Source of the DNA: Rhizophlyctis rosea
Taxonomy: Eukaryota > Chytridiomycota > Chytridiomycetes > Rhizophlyctidales > Rhizophlyctidaceae
Direction: 5' to 3'
Assembly (NCBI GenBank): GCA_027596075.1
Contig: JADGJC010000482.1
Location: 5,255-23,340, forward strand
DNA length: 18,086 nt
The notes under the pieces were generated by a model, which searched no databases, was not told the DNA's origin, and was given only the letters and a program-made list of their open reading frames with translations. Position 1 is the first letter of the stretch. Each line of letters opens with the position of its first letter. Positions 10,358-18,086 of the stretch are shown piece after piece. The position numbers were made by a program, and so were the translations under genes.

Positions 10358-10671
10358 GCCGCACCATCGCCATGTCCCAGGTCACTCCAACTTTACCCTT
10401 TCGGGACGGAAAGGGGGCGTCGGGAACTCGCATTCTTGCTTTGAAGTGGGATGCAGAGAAATTTGGTCATATCACAATCCCAGTATCCATGCAATGCGTC
10501 ATCAATGAAAAATAGGTTACATAAAAAGAAATATGATATATACAATGCTTAAAATGATACTTTGATGTGGACTATACATGCCGGATTCATTACAGGTGCC
10601 CACAGACTCTGACTACGACCATCCTGTTGCGCTGCCCACCGCTAACTCCTCCCCACCTCCCGCCACCCGTA

Positions 10672-11040
10672 TCAAATCATCAACGCCGCAGTCCCCAATC
10701 CCACGATCAGGCAGGTAGTCCCGAACTTCGCTACAGCGCTCCTCCCTACATTCGACCCGTCACAATCCTTATCCCCCGCCACGCAGTAATCCGTTCGCGT
10801 AAGGGAGTAGGGGCAGGGTTTGCCGTTTCCGCTTGCGGGGACGAGGACTTGGCCGGTGCTCTTTTTGACGTTTGCGGTGCAGCAGCCGTATTGAGACCAG
10901 AGGACTATGCAGTCAAGGTTTGGTGGGGGGTCTGGGGTGGGGTTGGGAACGGGGTGTGGGTGGGCGTGGGTTGTGTGGGTGAGGGTGAGGAAAGCGATGA
11001 GGAAAACGGTGATGATGGATTGGATGGTGGGGTGCGTCAT
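10672..11040 (-). CDS. small secreted Cys-rich protein, TSP1-like core, likely GPI-anchored
   Basis: The gene has no intron and encodes 122 residues. Residues 1-26 form a signal peptide ending THA. A Pro/His-rich spacer (27-42) precedes a Cys-rich core with cysteines at 44, 53, 54, 76, 86 and 93. The tail from about 105 to 122 is hydrophobic, after a small-residue stretch (GSNVG, 95-99) that suits a GPI attachment site. The core layout, with DCIVLWSQYG at the start, then GNGKPCP and later DYC and DC, resembles a single thrombospondin type 1 repeat: W-S motif, G-x-CP and six cysteines. The canonical CxxxC spacing is altered to CC. I infer a small surface-anchored adhesion or wall protein. The TSP1 assignment is tentative and an unnamed fungal Cys-rich family is the alternative. 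Confidence 0.72.
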   Translation of the reverse strand: MTHPTIQSIITVFLIAFLTLTHTTHAHPHPVPNPTPDPPPNLDCIVLWSQYGCCTANVKKSTGQVLVPASGNGKPCPYSLTRTDYCVAGDKDCDGSNVGRSAVAKFGTTCLIVGLGTAALMI

Positions 11041-11857
11041 TGTTACTGTTGTTCGTAATTTTTTGTGATATGGTTTTAGCTTGGTTTATGAGAGGTAGGC
11101 TGGGGCGCGACGTATAAGTGATGCCTACTAGAGAGGATGTTGCTTATTGAAGGCGCACTCCATGAGTTTGATTGGAAACGCTCAGGATGATCTTTGTTTT
11201 TAGGATTGCAAGCGGTGGGGAAATCGTCACAATAACAATATATCCACTCTAACGCGCGGGCCGGCTGACGGCTTGAGATTGAGAACCCATTTCCATATGG
11301 CCTGGGATGAAATCCTTTACTTCCTTTTGATGGCTTTGCACGCATTCAATTTGACCTCGGACCAACCAGCCGCACTGCTTGTGCTCCGGACCGGTTTGCA
11401 GGTTGTGCAACGTCAAGCTTGCATGTCGGGAAGGGAAGTGAAACGCTTGGGCGAGGTCGCGTCTCCCGTGGAAAGGAGGGGAAATGGTTTGGCCAATTCC
11501 ATGGTGCGTGGCAAGGGGACTCTCATCCCCGCAGCAGAAGCGACAGCAACCTGAGGAGATAGCGAAATGGACCCACTTTGACAATCGCTCATATGCAGAA
11601 GTATGGGACCTCGAACATGATTTGAACTTGTTCCTGGGATTTAACAACAAGCTACTACTAGTATGCGCTGTCGCTTGCTAAGTTTGGCATAACGAGCATA
11701 ACGGGCTCGCTCCTTCAACGATATCAACAGGTTATATAATATACAGCAAGTGAACCAAGTGAAAGGACATCAGGACCCTAAGGACACTGACTTATATGGA
11801 CCCCAATTGAGTGAATCAAAGTGAGTCATTAACATGACATAATACATGTGTAATCCC

Positions 11858-11878
11858 TGATTGACTCTCGATCAATCA
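11858..11878. repeat. 7-bp inverted repeat TGATTGA/TCAATCA in the divergent promoter
   Basis: The arms TGATTGA (11858-11864) and TCAATCA (11872-11878) are perfectly complementary across a 7-nt spacer. The spacer edge includes TGACTC, an AP-1/Gcn4-like half-site, and a full TGAGTCA lies 30 bp to the left at 11822-11828. It may be a regulatory dyad about 250 bp upstream of the ankyrin ATG. Confidence 0.3.
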
Positions 11879-12012
11879 TCGCGGACATCAGATATGCCTT
11901 GCAACTGGCTCTAACTTTGCTCTCCCCTCCTCCAAAATCTCGACATAGCAATTGCTACGCGCTGAACTCTTTTCGGAAGCAAGGTATAAAGAGCTCACCG
12001 TTTACATACCCA

Positions 12013-12020
12013 TATATAAG
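12013..12020 (+). promoter_or_regulatory. TATA-box candidate for the F-box/ankyrin gene
   Basis: TATATAAG lies 103 bp upstream of the ATG at 12123. A second candidate, TATAAAG, is at 11985-11991. The leader between them and the ATG is pyrimidine-rich, as in many fungal promoters. Which one is used cannot be told from sequence. Confidence 0.45.
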
Positions 12021-12122
12021 CTGACCTCTCCACACACTCCCCACAGAGCTCGTATTCATCAGCGTTGACTTCCTGACAGAATACCTCACCCAGCTTCACC
12101 CTCACCCCGTACTTCCTCGAGA

Positions 12123-13588
12123 ATGCCTTCCCGCAAAAAACGGTCCTCAGTAGGCGTTGCTCAACTGACCCAGGATCAGCCTTCCTCTCAAACCCTCGTC
12201 CCATTTCCTGCCCCCTTTCCACCGGAACTCCTTCGCATGATCGCCAGACTCGCCTACCCAGCCATTCACCTCGTCTGCAGTGCCGACAAGGCCAGCCGCG
12301 CTCTCATCACACCCGACGACGTTATCTGGGCGGAAGCGGGATGGCGAGCTCTTAGGCGTGGGGTGGAGAGCTGTTGGCGGTGGGCGGCTGCTGGGACGGG
12401 GCATATTCCTATTTTGGAGGCGTTTGTGGATGATGTTAGTGGGGAAACGTTGCAGAGGACGCTCTATCAAGCTGTGTTCAAGGGCTGCCAGGAGATTGTT
12501 GGGGTTGTGTTGACGGGCAATGTGGATGTTCACGAGGACGATGACTTTGTTTTGCGGATGGCAGGCGAGAAGGGACATATTGAGATCGTTGAACTCCTTT
12601 TGGAGGCGGGAGCAAACGTGCACGCGTCGAATGATCAGGCGATTGATTTGGCGGCACGGGAAGGTTGTATTGACGTCATGAAGCTATTGCTGGGAGCCGC
12701 TACGTTTGGGTGCAATGCAATGGGCGAAGCGCTGACGTCTGCTGCTGATAAGGGCCATGTGGAGATTGTGAAGTTGGTATTAGATCGCGCTGTTGGTGGG
12801 TTTCCGGAAGAGGAGGGAGAAAGCCTCGGTTGGGACGGCTTCAAAGGTCAGGCTTTGCGCTACGCGGCCACATGGGGGCATGTTGAGGTGGTCAGGGCAC
12901 TACTGAGAGCGAATACCGACATTCACCATGAAGATGACGCCGCATTATGCGAAGCAGCTGCATACGGCAAGGTCGAAGTCCTGGAGGCATTGCTTGAAGC
13001 GGGCGCAGGTCACCTTGATAAAGCTCTACGCGTCGCAGCCACATCCGGCACAGTTCAAACTGTGAAAATGCTTTTGAAAGCCGGCGCTAGAATGCATGTT
13101 GATGGTAGCCCGTACCGCAACAGTGCGCTCGGTATCGCCGCGGCAAAGGGTCGTACCGGGATGGTGAAGGCCATGTTGCAAGAGAAACCCGACATCGACG
13201 TGTGCAATGAAGCTCTCATTGACGCGGCCATCGGCGGAGACGCTAAGATTGTGCGTGCGTTGTTGAAGGTGGCGGACGTCCATTATGATGGGGATGCGGC
13301 GTTGGCGTATGCGGCGGAGGAGGGAATATGGAGTGCGTTAAACTTCTTTTGGATGCTGCCAAGGACGATTACAAAGCAAGTTTGAGGGCGATGCAGGAGA
13401 CGGGGACGGATCCGGCGGGGAGTGATCATGCTATTGGGAGAGCGTTGGAACGGGCGAGACTTGCACGCTTGTTTGCGCTTGATGACATCGTGCTTTTCCT
13501 TTTGAAGTTCTTGGAGGAGAATGATGTCAGTTATTGGAGAGTGCCCGGTTACGAAAAGTACTATACCACCCGCAAGGGTCGGAAGTGA
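12123..13588 (+). pseudogene. F-box-like ankyrin-repeat protein, interrupted by a one-base frameshift
   Basis: The intact frame starts at 12123 and would stop at 13385 after 420 codons. Residues 31 to about 75 (PFPPELLRMIARLAYP, later DDVIWAEAGWRAL) look like an F-box, the Skp1-binding motif of SCF ubiquitin ligases. From about residue 111 there are ten ankyrin-type repeats of 28 to 40 residues with GHxEIVxLLLxAGA-like cores. The last repeat breaks at 13325-13328. The frame after it, which runs to the stop at 13586, continues the repeat as MECVKLLLDAAK and adds about 80 residues. One base is missing in the codon before ATG 13328, where the consensus GH would fall. Both frames joined would give about 488 residues. 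Loss of function, a viable shorter protein or an assembly error all remain possible. A role as a substrate adaptor is inference. Confidence 0.8.
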
Positions 13589-14350
13589 GTTCAGGGGCGC
13601 AATGGGAGGGATGGTCTTGGGGATACGTACTCAACTGATTGGAAGCTTCTTGTACTCCGTCAATATGAACCAATATGAATTGAGGATCCTTTGGAAAACT
13701 TTTGAAAAAACTTTTGGCGTGGATCTCACAGTTTTCCTTCAAGGTCCATTACCACAGCGGAGAATTGGTGGTGGACTTATGACACACGGATTAAGCATGC
13801 CCAATGGATGCCGGAAGGCCTGACCGATACATGGCGATTTTGACGAATTCGAAATCTAAGTTGCTCACCGGCGTAAGTTGAGACCCCATGCCGTACGGAC
13901 AGCACCTTCAAACCAAAGTAGAAATCCAGATGACTTTGACGTTTACTCCCGGTCAGTCCAATTCCGTTAAATGCATCATGACGCGTAAGTAATATCTTGA
14001 TTTGATCAATGATTGGGAATGCATGCCGATCCTGAACATCCTCGATGCTGCCATCCAATCCTGACTCCTATCCCATACTTTCCCATGATCATTCCGTGTC
14101 CATGCGATGCTGCATGATATTGCGAGCCTGCAAATCTGTGATTGCTGCATGAGGTTGTCGCATGTGCGTAGGCGTTCGGTATCCTTCTGATCAGCTCTGC
14201 TCATAGGCACTGGGAACAGACTATCAGGGTTATCAATTTCCAGGTATCACCACGCTGTCTTAGTCGTGTTTCATCCTTTCCCGAAATCTTTCGAATATCC
14301 AAGTACTTATATGCACTGCTGCTGACAGCGATTCTTCCTCTACGCATAGC
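13589..14350. other. intergenic, no gene recognised
   Basis: Short frames on both strands (for example 13777-14058 and 13953-14210 on the minus strand) have no recognisable domain. A 23-nt segment at 13994-14016 recurs with two mismatches at 16038-16060. Promoter elements of the downstream PDDEXK_2 gene should lie at the right end, but I see no clear TATA box. Confidence 0.45.
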
Positions 14351-15591
14351 ATGAAATGCAGAACATTTTTGACCCTTCACCATACTGGTCAAATCACAAT
14401 GACTTTCGCAACCTTTGCCAAATCGCATCTGTATTCCCCGCTGATCCACCGCCCGTCACTGTCCAGGATGATCATACGTCAATGGGTTGCCATCAGCACC
14501 GCTTCTCGCTACTTCCAAGCCACTAAACCCAACAGTTTTCCCAAAGAGCCCAAGGCTGTGGTTAAAATTGACCGGAACAGGAAACAGACGGACAAACGCA
14601 GCAATTCTTTCGCAGCACCAAAATACGTCGACCCGACTTCTGACGTTGGCTTTAAGAGGATCTTTCGGGAGGATGACCTTGTCATGGACTTCTTCAATAC
14701 TATCCTCGATCTGAAAGGACCAAATCAAATCGGTAGTATCGCCCATCAGGACGATCTGCATTCGGCATCACAGTGGAAGGCTAGACCGGCCATTTATGAC
14801 TTTCATTGCATGACGGCGGCTGGGGAAGAGGTCATTGTGAAATGCCAGCGTGAAGTGCCCGGCTCTCGGGCCTGTCTCGTTTCTCGCACTTTTCAGGACA
14901 TGGCTCACGAATGGGTGACAAGGGCAGAAAATGTGAGTATGTACCGTTAATGACCTATGAGGCAACTTCTTACAACCCATTGCGATTTGAAGCGCGAAAT
15001 GCCCCGCATATACTTCATTGGATTTGTTTCATGGAAGCCATTTGGGTACTATCCGACGAATTCGGTGTCCGGAACCCCAATCCTCCATATCGAACCTCGT
15101 TTCGTACATGCACCACACGTGCCGCTGCTCCACAATCAAGAGCAGCAACACCCACTCTTCTGCATTGTGTACATTGTGCTCCCGCTTGTGAACTTTCCAG
15201 AGACTCAAAAGGATCGCGGTTTGCAGTGGGCAAGCCTGTTCCAACAGGTGCGATCTCAAGATACATTCCCAGAGCAATTGCAATCGGATCCCATTTTTGC
15301 AAAGTGAGGCGCAGTTCTCAAGAATACAGAATGTTGTTGCCTGCCCCTTTTCTAATGACATTACACCTCAGGGTGGAGAACACACTTCGTTATGACAAAC
15401 TTTCCCCGGAAGAGCGGCGGTCATCTGACCTTGAATGGAAGGTTGAATTGGATCGTGCAGCTCACATGGCCCATATGAGGGAGCTTGAGGGGGAGCGGTT
15501 GGTTGAGAGGATGCGTAGAGTGGGAGTTGCTGAGGAGGTTATTCAGGCAGTCTTGAAGAAAGTGAATGAGCGGATGGACAGTGAGGAATAG
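14351..15591 (+). CDS. PDDEXK_2 (Rpn/PD-(D/E)XK transposase-type) nuclease-like protein, three exons
   Basis: Exons 14351-14932, 14993-15303 and 15372-15591 join to 370 residues. Residues 92-105 (YVDPTSDVGFKRIF) are the hallmark N-terminal motif of the PDDEXK_2 family, the putative nuclease/transposase group related to bacterial Rpn/YhgA proteins. D150 (in IYD) is the expected metal-binding Asp. The second acidic motif, usually E-x-Q, reads K164-C-Q166, so the catalytic Glu is replaced. Exon 2 carries the typical PRIYFIGFVSW and FCIVYIVLPLVNF strands. Exon 3 gives LSPEERR and a charged helical tail ending NERMDSEE. The start is uncertain: M17 (14399) and M40 (14468) are alternatives, and the stretch from M40 (MIIRQWVAISTASRYFQ) looks like a mitochondrial presequence. 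I infer a domesticated or decaying transposase-derived nuclease, probably inactive. Confidence 0.82.
14933..14992 (+). other. intron 1 of the PDDEXK_2 gene (60 nt, phase 0)
   Basis: The donor is GTGAGT after TRAEN and the acceptor is TTTGAAG, before REMPRIYF. Unspliced reading stops five codons past the donor. The join continues the family's conserved strand in frame. The acceptor is less certain than the donor because the pyrimidine tract is weak. Confidence 0.75.
15304..15371 (+). other. intron 2 of the PDDEXK_2 gene (68 nt)
   Basis: The donor is GTGAGG, the branch site CTAATGA at about 15352 and the acceptor ACCTCAG. Joining rebuilds DPIFAKVENTLRYDKLSPEE, which matches the usual (D/E)PIF-to-LSPEE connection of this family. 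Unspliced reading stops at once with TGA. Confidence 0.9.
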
Positions 15592-16216
15592 GCGGAATAT
15601 ATGTATATATTTGTAGTCGAAATGGATGTAGTTATAGTGTGTCATGATGGGCGGTGATATGGAATGGATATGATATGGGCTGCTTATGAATACATGCACT
15701 GAGGCATCGAAGTCCTGAGAGACAGTTGAGCACTTTGTTTGCAAGTGTACGCGGAGTGTAATTTGCACTTTCATACACCGGGAAAAGTACATTCCAACTC
15801 TTACCACCAACCAGTGCTTCCGTCAGTAGTGTCAGTCGAATGGTAAATCCGTCCGGTAGCCCCACTACCGTGTGCGTATATCGGCGTGCAATGTGCATGT
15901 GACACTCTCCGCATTCCCTGCGAAGGTGTTTGCAATGTGTCAATAGGGACATTTGAGGGAATAGTAGTGCAGTCCAGTCGTAGATTAAGTTTGTTTGAGG
16001 GTTCTTGCAACTGTTATATGCAATGGCCAAACACCTTATCTTGATTGGATCAATGATAGGCAAGGATAGCCTCCAAATCCCTTTGCAACTACTTCTCATC
16101 CACCTTGTCACCTTTTGCATCACCTTGCATTTGCACATTGATAGGCGTCACACTACTTCCAACTTCGACGGTCTTGGTGCAGTCTATCAGACCGCTCTCA
16201 GGGTAGAAAAGAGAGT
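15592..16216. other. intergenic, no gene recognised
   Basis: This is the 3' flank of the PDDEXK_2 gene, with an AT-rich possible processing region at 15595-15620, and the 5' flank of the DUF4246 relic. A minus-strand frame of 168 codons at 15632-16138 has no recognisable domain. It includes the second copy of the 23-nt repeat (16038-16060). Confidence 0.45.
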
Positions 16217-17911
16217 ATGACGGAGGGCTCTGATAACAACACTGACTCGGAGACAACCGAGATGTCTTCCCAAACTTCAGCTGACGCCAAACCAGAAACA
16301 CCTTCAGACACTCCCAAAACAGAGCCTTACGCTCGCCCTATTGGCGGTGTCCGGTTTCCCAACATCGCATATCCCGTCACTCGTCTAGAGCAGGCAATGG
16401 TCGTTCTGAACTCTGTGATATGAAACAAGTACCAATGGGACGACAAGATTTGGGAGGACGAAATTACGGAAAAGTGGAAAGCCATTGCTGCGTGCTCAGT
16501 TTGTTGTTCCAGACTCCGAAGCGGCTGATAGTTCGGCGGACCTGGAACTGTGGCGGAAGAGAGTTTCGGAGCTGGCTAGTCAAGTCCCATCCGAAGAAGT
16601 GCTCCCTTTGCCTGTGTCGTTCGAATGGGAGACTCCGAAGTATGGGAAGAGCAAGCGCTTTTGGGACGAGAGGGATAAAAAGACCACACCAAAGCGGTCC
16701 ACGTGCGCAGGTTGGTTGGTGTCTTTATCAGTGGAAGGGAGTTTATGACTTCATACCACTAATGGAAGTGCGAGGTAGTTGGGGCAAACATACTTTGTTA
16801 CATTTACGAAATCCCAGAAAAACCAGGTGAATGAAACTATCAAGGATTGGATGAAAGACGACAACGGCGCCGCGAAGCTCAAAGTCTGATAGGACTGTGA
16901 AGCATACGGTTGTAAAAGTGCCGATAATCTATTACGGGAGTTCTATAGTGACGAACTTCTGGAATTTGTTCTTGAGGAAGGCCAGATGGCGGTGAACGCT
17001 CAGATTGAGGGGTCTTGGCAGACTGTGTATCCGGCTGGAGTAGAAGGAGTTTATCATGTGGATTACTGCCCCTACCATGCGGATCAAGAGTATCTTCACC
17101 ATCAAATCAATCAATTTAAGGACGCAATTCGGTCTCTGGAAGATGTCCCGGAGAAGCGGAAAGCTTGACATCCGGGAATCAACGGACAAGTTTTGAATCT
17201 GGTCCAGTAAGTACAAAAGTCACCATGAAGAATCGTCAATCGCTGGCTAATGAAATGATTGTAGTCCATCAATGTACCGCCTCAAGCATGGACAAACTCG
17301 GTCAATGTCGTGAACTCCAACCAACTCCGACACAAATGCAGACTCATCAGCTTCGCCATCCAATGCCCTCCAAATGATGAACGCCGATTCCCAATTGCCA
17401 CCAAAACGGGAAAAGAAGCGCCACGAATGGGATCCAATCATCGACGTTGACCCGTATCAATGGCTCCTGACAGGGTTCAAAATCAGCAAGAACGCCGACG
17501 GGGAGGGTTTCCCGTTCTGGCAGAAGTGCAAATACGGCCATACATCAACAACCTGCACCCCAGACGCCATCAAAAACTGTACACCAACCTGGAATCTATT
17601 TTCAAACATTTCGTTGATCCGTCAATAAAGTTCTTACGGTTCGTACGAATTTGAGGGATGTTAGGGTTTATGAGTCGGAGGGTCAATCTTGGTGGTATAA
17701 CGAGATTCCGAGTTCCTACAAAAAGGTAGTCGTTTCTAAGACTGAATGGAATCCCGACACCGATTCCGAGGAAATCATTACAAAGACTGTCCATCGTCCC
17801 ACGGTGAAACCATACCCATACAGAATCGATCTGCAGAAGATGTATGATGGCCGTGGCGAGACGTGGCAAGGTATTGTTAAGATTGTGCTGGTCAATAGAC
17901 CTGCTTGGTAG
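16217..17911 (+). pseudogene. decayed DUF4246-family gene, C-terminally truncated
   Basis: Family landmarks occur in order but in changing frames. They are YPVTRLEQAMVVLNSVI then KYQWDDKIWEDEITEKW (16361-16478), GVEGVYHVD (about 17040), SLEDVPEKRKA then HPGINGQVLNLV (17130-17204), HPSMY after an intron, YQWLLTGF (about 17455) and IRPYINNLHPRRHQKLY (17530-17590). The last is DLQKMYDGRG...IVKIVLV (17825-17890). DUF4246 proteins are large fungal proteins of unknown function. In-frame stops lie at 16421, 16888-16893, 17166 and 17311, and the frame changes near 16493, 17500 and 17625. Reading ends at 17909-17911, before the conserved (E)KPxYxGGxWHVEG block, so the C-terminal half is absent. The middle (16700-16890) cannot be parsed with confidence. 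It is most likely a dead gene. Confidence 0.78.
17207..17264 (+). other. surviving intron in the DUF4246 relic (58 nt, phase 2)
   Basis: The donor is GTAAGT, the branch site CTAATGA at about 17246 and the acceptor TTGTAG. Splicing joins NLV-CA with T to give NLVHPSMY, the conserved VHPS(L/M)Y motif of DUF4246. The intact splice signals show that the locus descends from a normal intron-bearing gene, not from a processed copy. Confidence 0.85.
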
Positions 17912-18086
17912 CAATACACACTCAAATGCCACGATAAAAGTTAACTGTTTGGATGTATATTGAGATATATTGATGAATGAACAACATAACACGCACACGC
18001 ACATATGTTCCACCCAAGGTGGCACAGGTGCGACAGAAAAACACGTAAGCGATCGACGTGATTACATAAGGGTCACGTGATCCTGA
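17912..18086. other. right flank with a CACGTG E-box
   Basis: No gene is visible in this short end segment. TCACGTGA at 18073-18080 is a perfect 8-bp palindrome containing the bHLH core CACGTG. It could belong to the promoter of a gene beyond the window. The segment 17985-18002 is a short CA/CG-rich stretch. Confidence 0.4.

Larger units (their letters stand above)
8207..10671. other. gene-poor 2.5 kb upstream of the chitin synthase
   Basis: No frame here shows a recognisable domain. The frames at 8464-8679 (+, 71 codons), 9056-9337 (-), 9810-10199 (-) and 10225-10515 (+) lack motifs, signal peptides and convincing splice continuations. The chitin synthase promoter and 5' UTR must lie in the left part. 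Two 12-bp palindromes at 9029-9063 and a 13-bp dyad at 10345-10357 are the only structured elements I noticed. The segment at 10500-10560 is AT-rich and may be the 3' end of the next gene's transcript. Confidence 0.5.
11041..12122. other. divergent promoter region between the small Cys-rich gene and the ankyrin gene
   Basis: The small Cys-rich gene leaves to the left and the ankyrin gene to the right, so both promoters should lie here. TATA-like sequences sit at the right end. The middle holds only short frames without domains. Near 11822-11878 there are a TGAGTCA site, a TGACTC half-site and a 7-bp inverted repeat. I see no gene or RNA. Confidence 0.5.

Noticed and set aside
13280..13340. 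An intron instead of a frameshift in the ankyrin gene
   Set aside because: The available GT-AG pairs here are too short or a multiple of three, and they would remove consensus ankyrin residues rather than repair the frame.
16711..16778. Possible intron in the DUF4246 relic (GTTGGT donor, CTAATG branch, GGTAG acceptor)
   Set aside because: The donor is poor, and the joined frame reaches a stop without reaching a known family motif, so I did not list it.
16217..17911. Repeat-induced point mutation as the cause of the stops
   Set aside because: TGG to TGA is not the favoured CpA change of classic RIP, which would give TAG, and several lesions are indels. General C-to-T decay fits better.

Overview
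The window looks like nuclear DNA of a filamentous or zoosporic fungus, and a chytrid is the best guess. Introns are short (58 to 80 nt, one of 219 nt), with GTGAGN or GTAAGT donors and mostly CTAAC or CTAATGA branch sites. The gene set is also fungal: a secreted esterase with a fungal CBM1, a chitin synthase fused to a myosin motor domain, F-box/ankyrin and PDDEXK_2 proteins, and a DUF4246 relic. No operons, plasmid genes, tRNAs, rRNAs or CRISPR arrays were seen. The chytrid placement is inference from this gene combination; no marker gene fixes it.

Layout. The left part (1 to about 11,050) is read on the minus strand. It holds a CE3-type SGNH esterase with a Thr-rich linker and C-terminal CBM1 (367-1329), then a three-exon chitin synthase of about 1,726 residues (2727-8206; exons 7988-8206, 6032-7768 and 2727-5951). 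A gene-poor stretch of about 2.5 kb follows, then a small secreted Cys-rich protein with a likely GPI signal (10672-11040). The right part is read on the plus strand. It holds an F-box-like ankyrin-repeat gene split by a one-base frameshift (12123-13588), a three-exon PDDEXK_2 (Rpn/transposase-type) nuclease-like gene (14351-15591) and a decayed DUF4246 gene (16217-17911) with several stops, frame changes and a missing C-terminal half. The 11041-12122 gap is a divergent promoter region.

How the genes fit together. The first half carries surface and secreted functions: plant-polysaccharide deacetylation, chitin synthesis and a wall- or membrane-anchored small protein. The second half carries fast-evolving accessory families and shows visible decay. 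I see no evidence that the genes form one pathway. The most notable points are the chitin synthase motor domain without a usable Walker A motif, a three-codon uORF whose stop overlaps the chitin synthase start, the ankyrin frameshift, the PDDEXK_2 gene with its catalytic Glu replaced, and the DUF4246 pseudogene. I found no convincing new multi-gene system.
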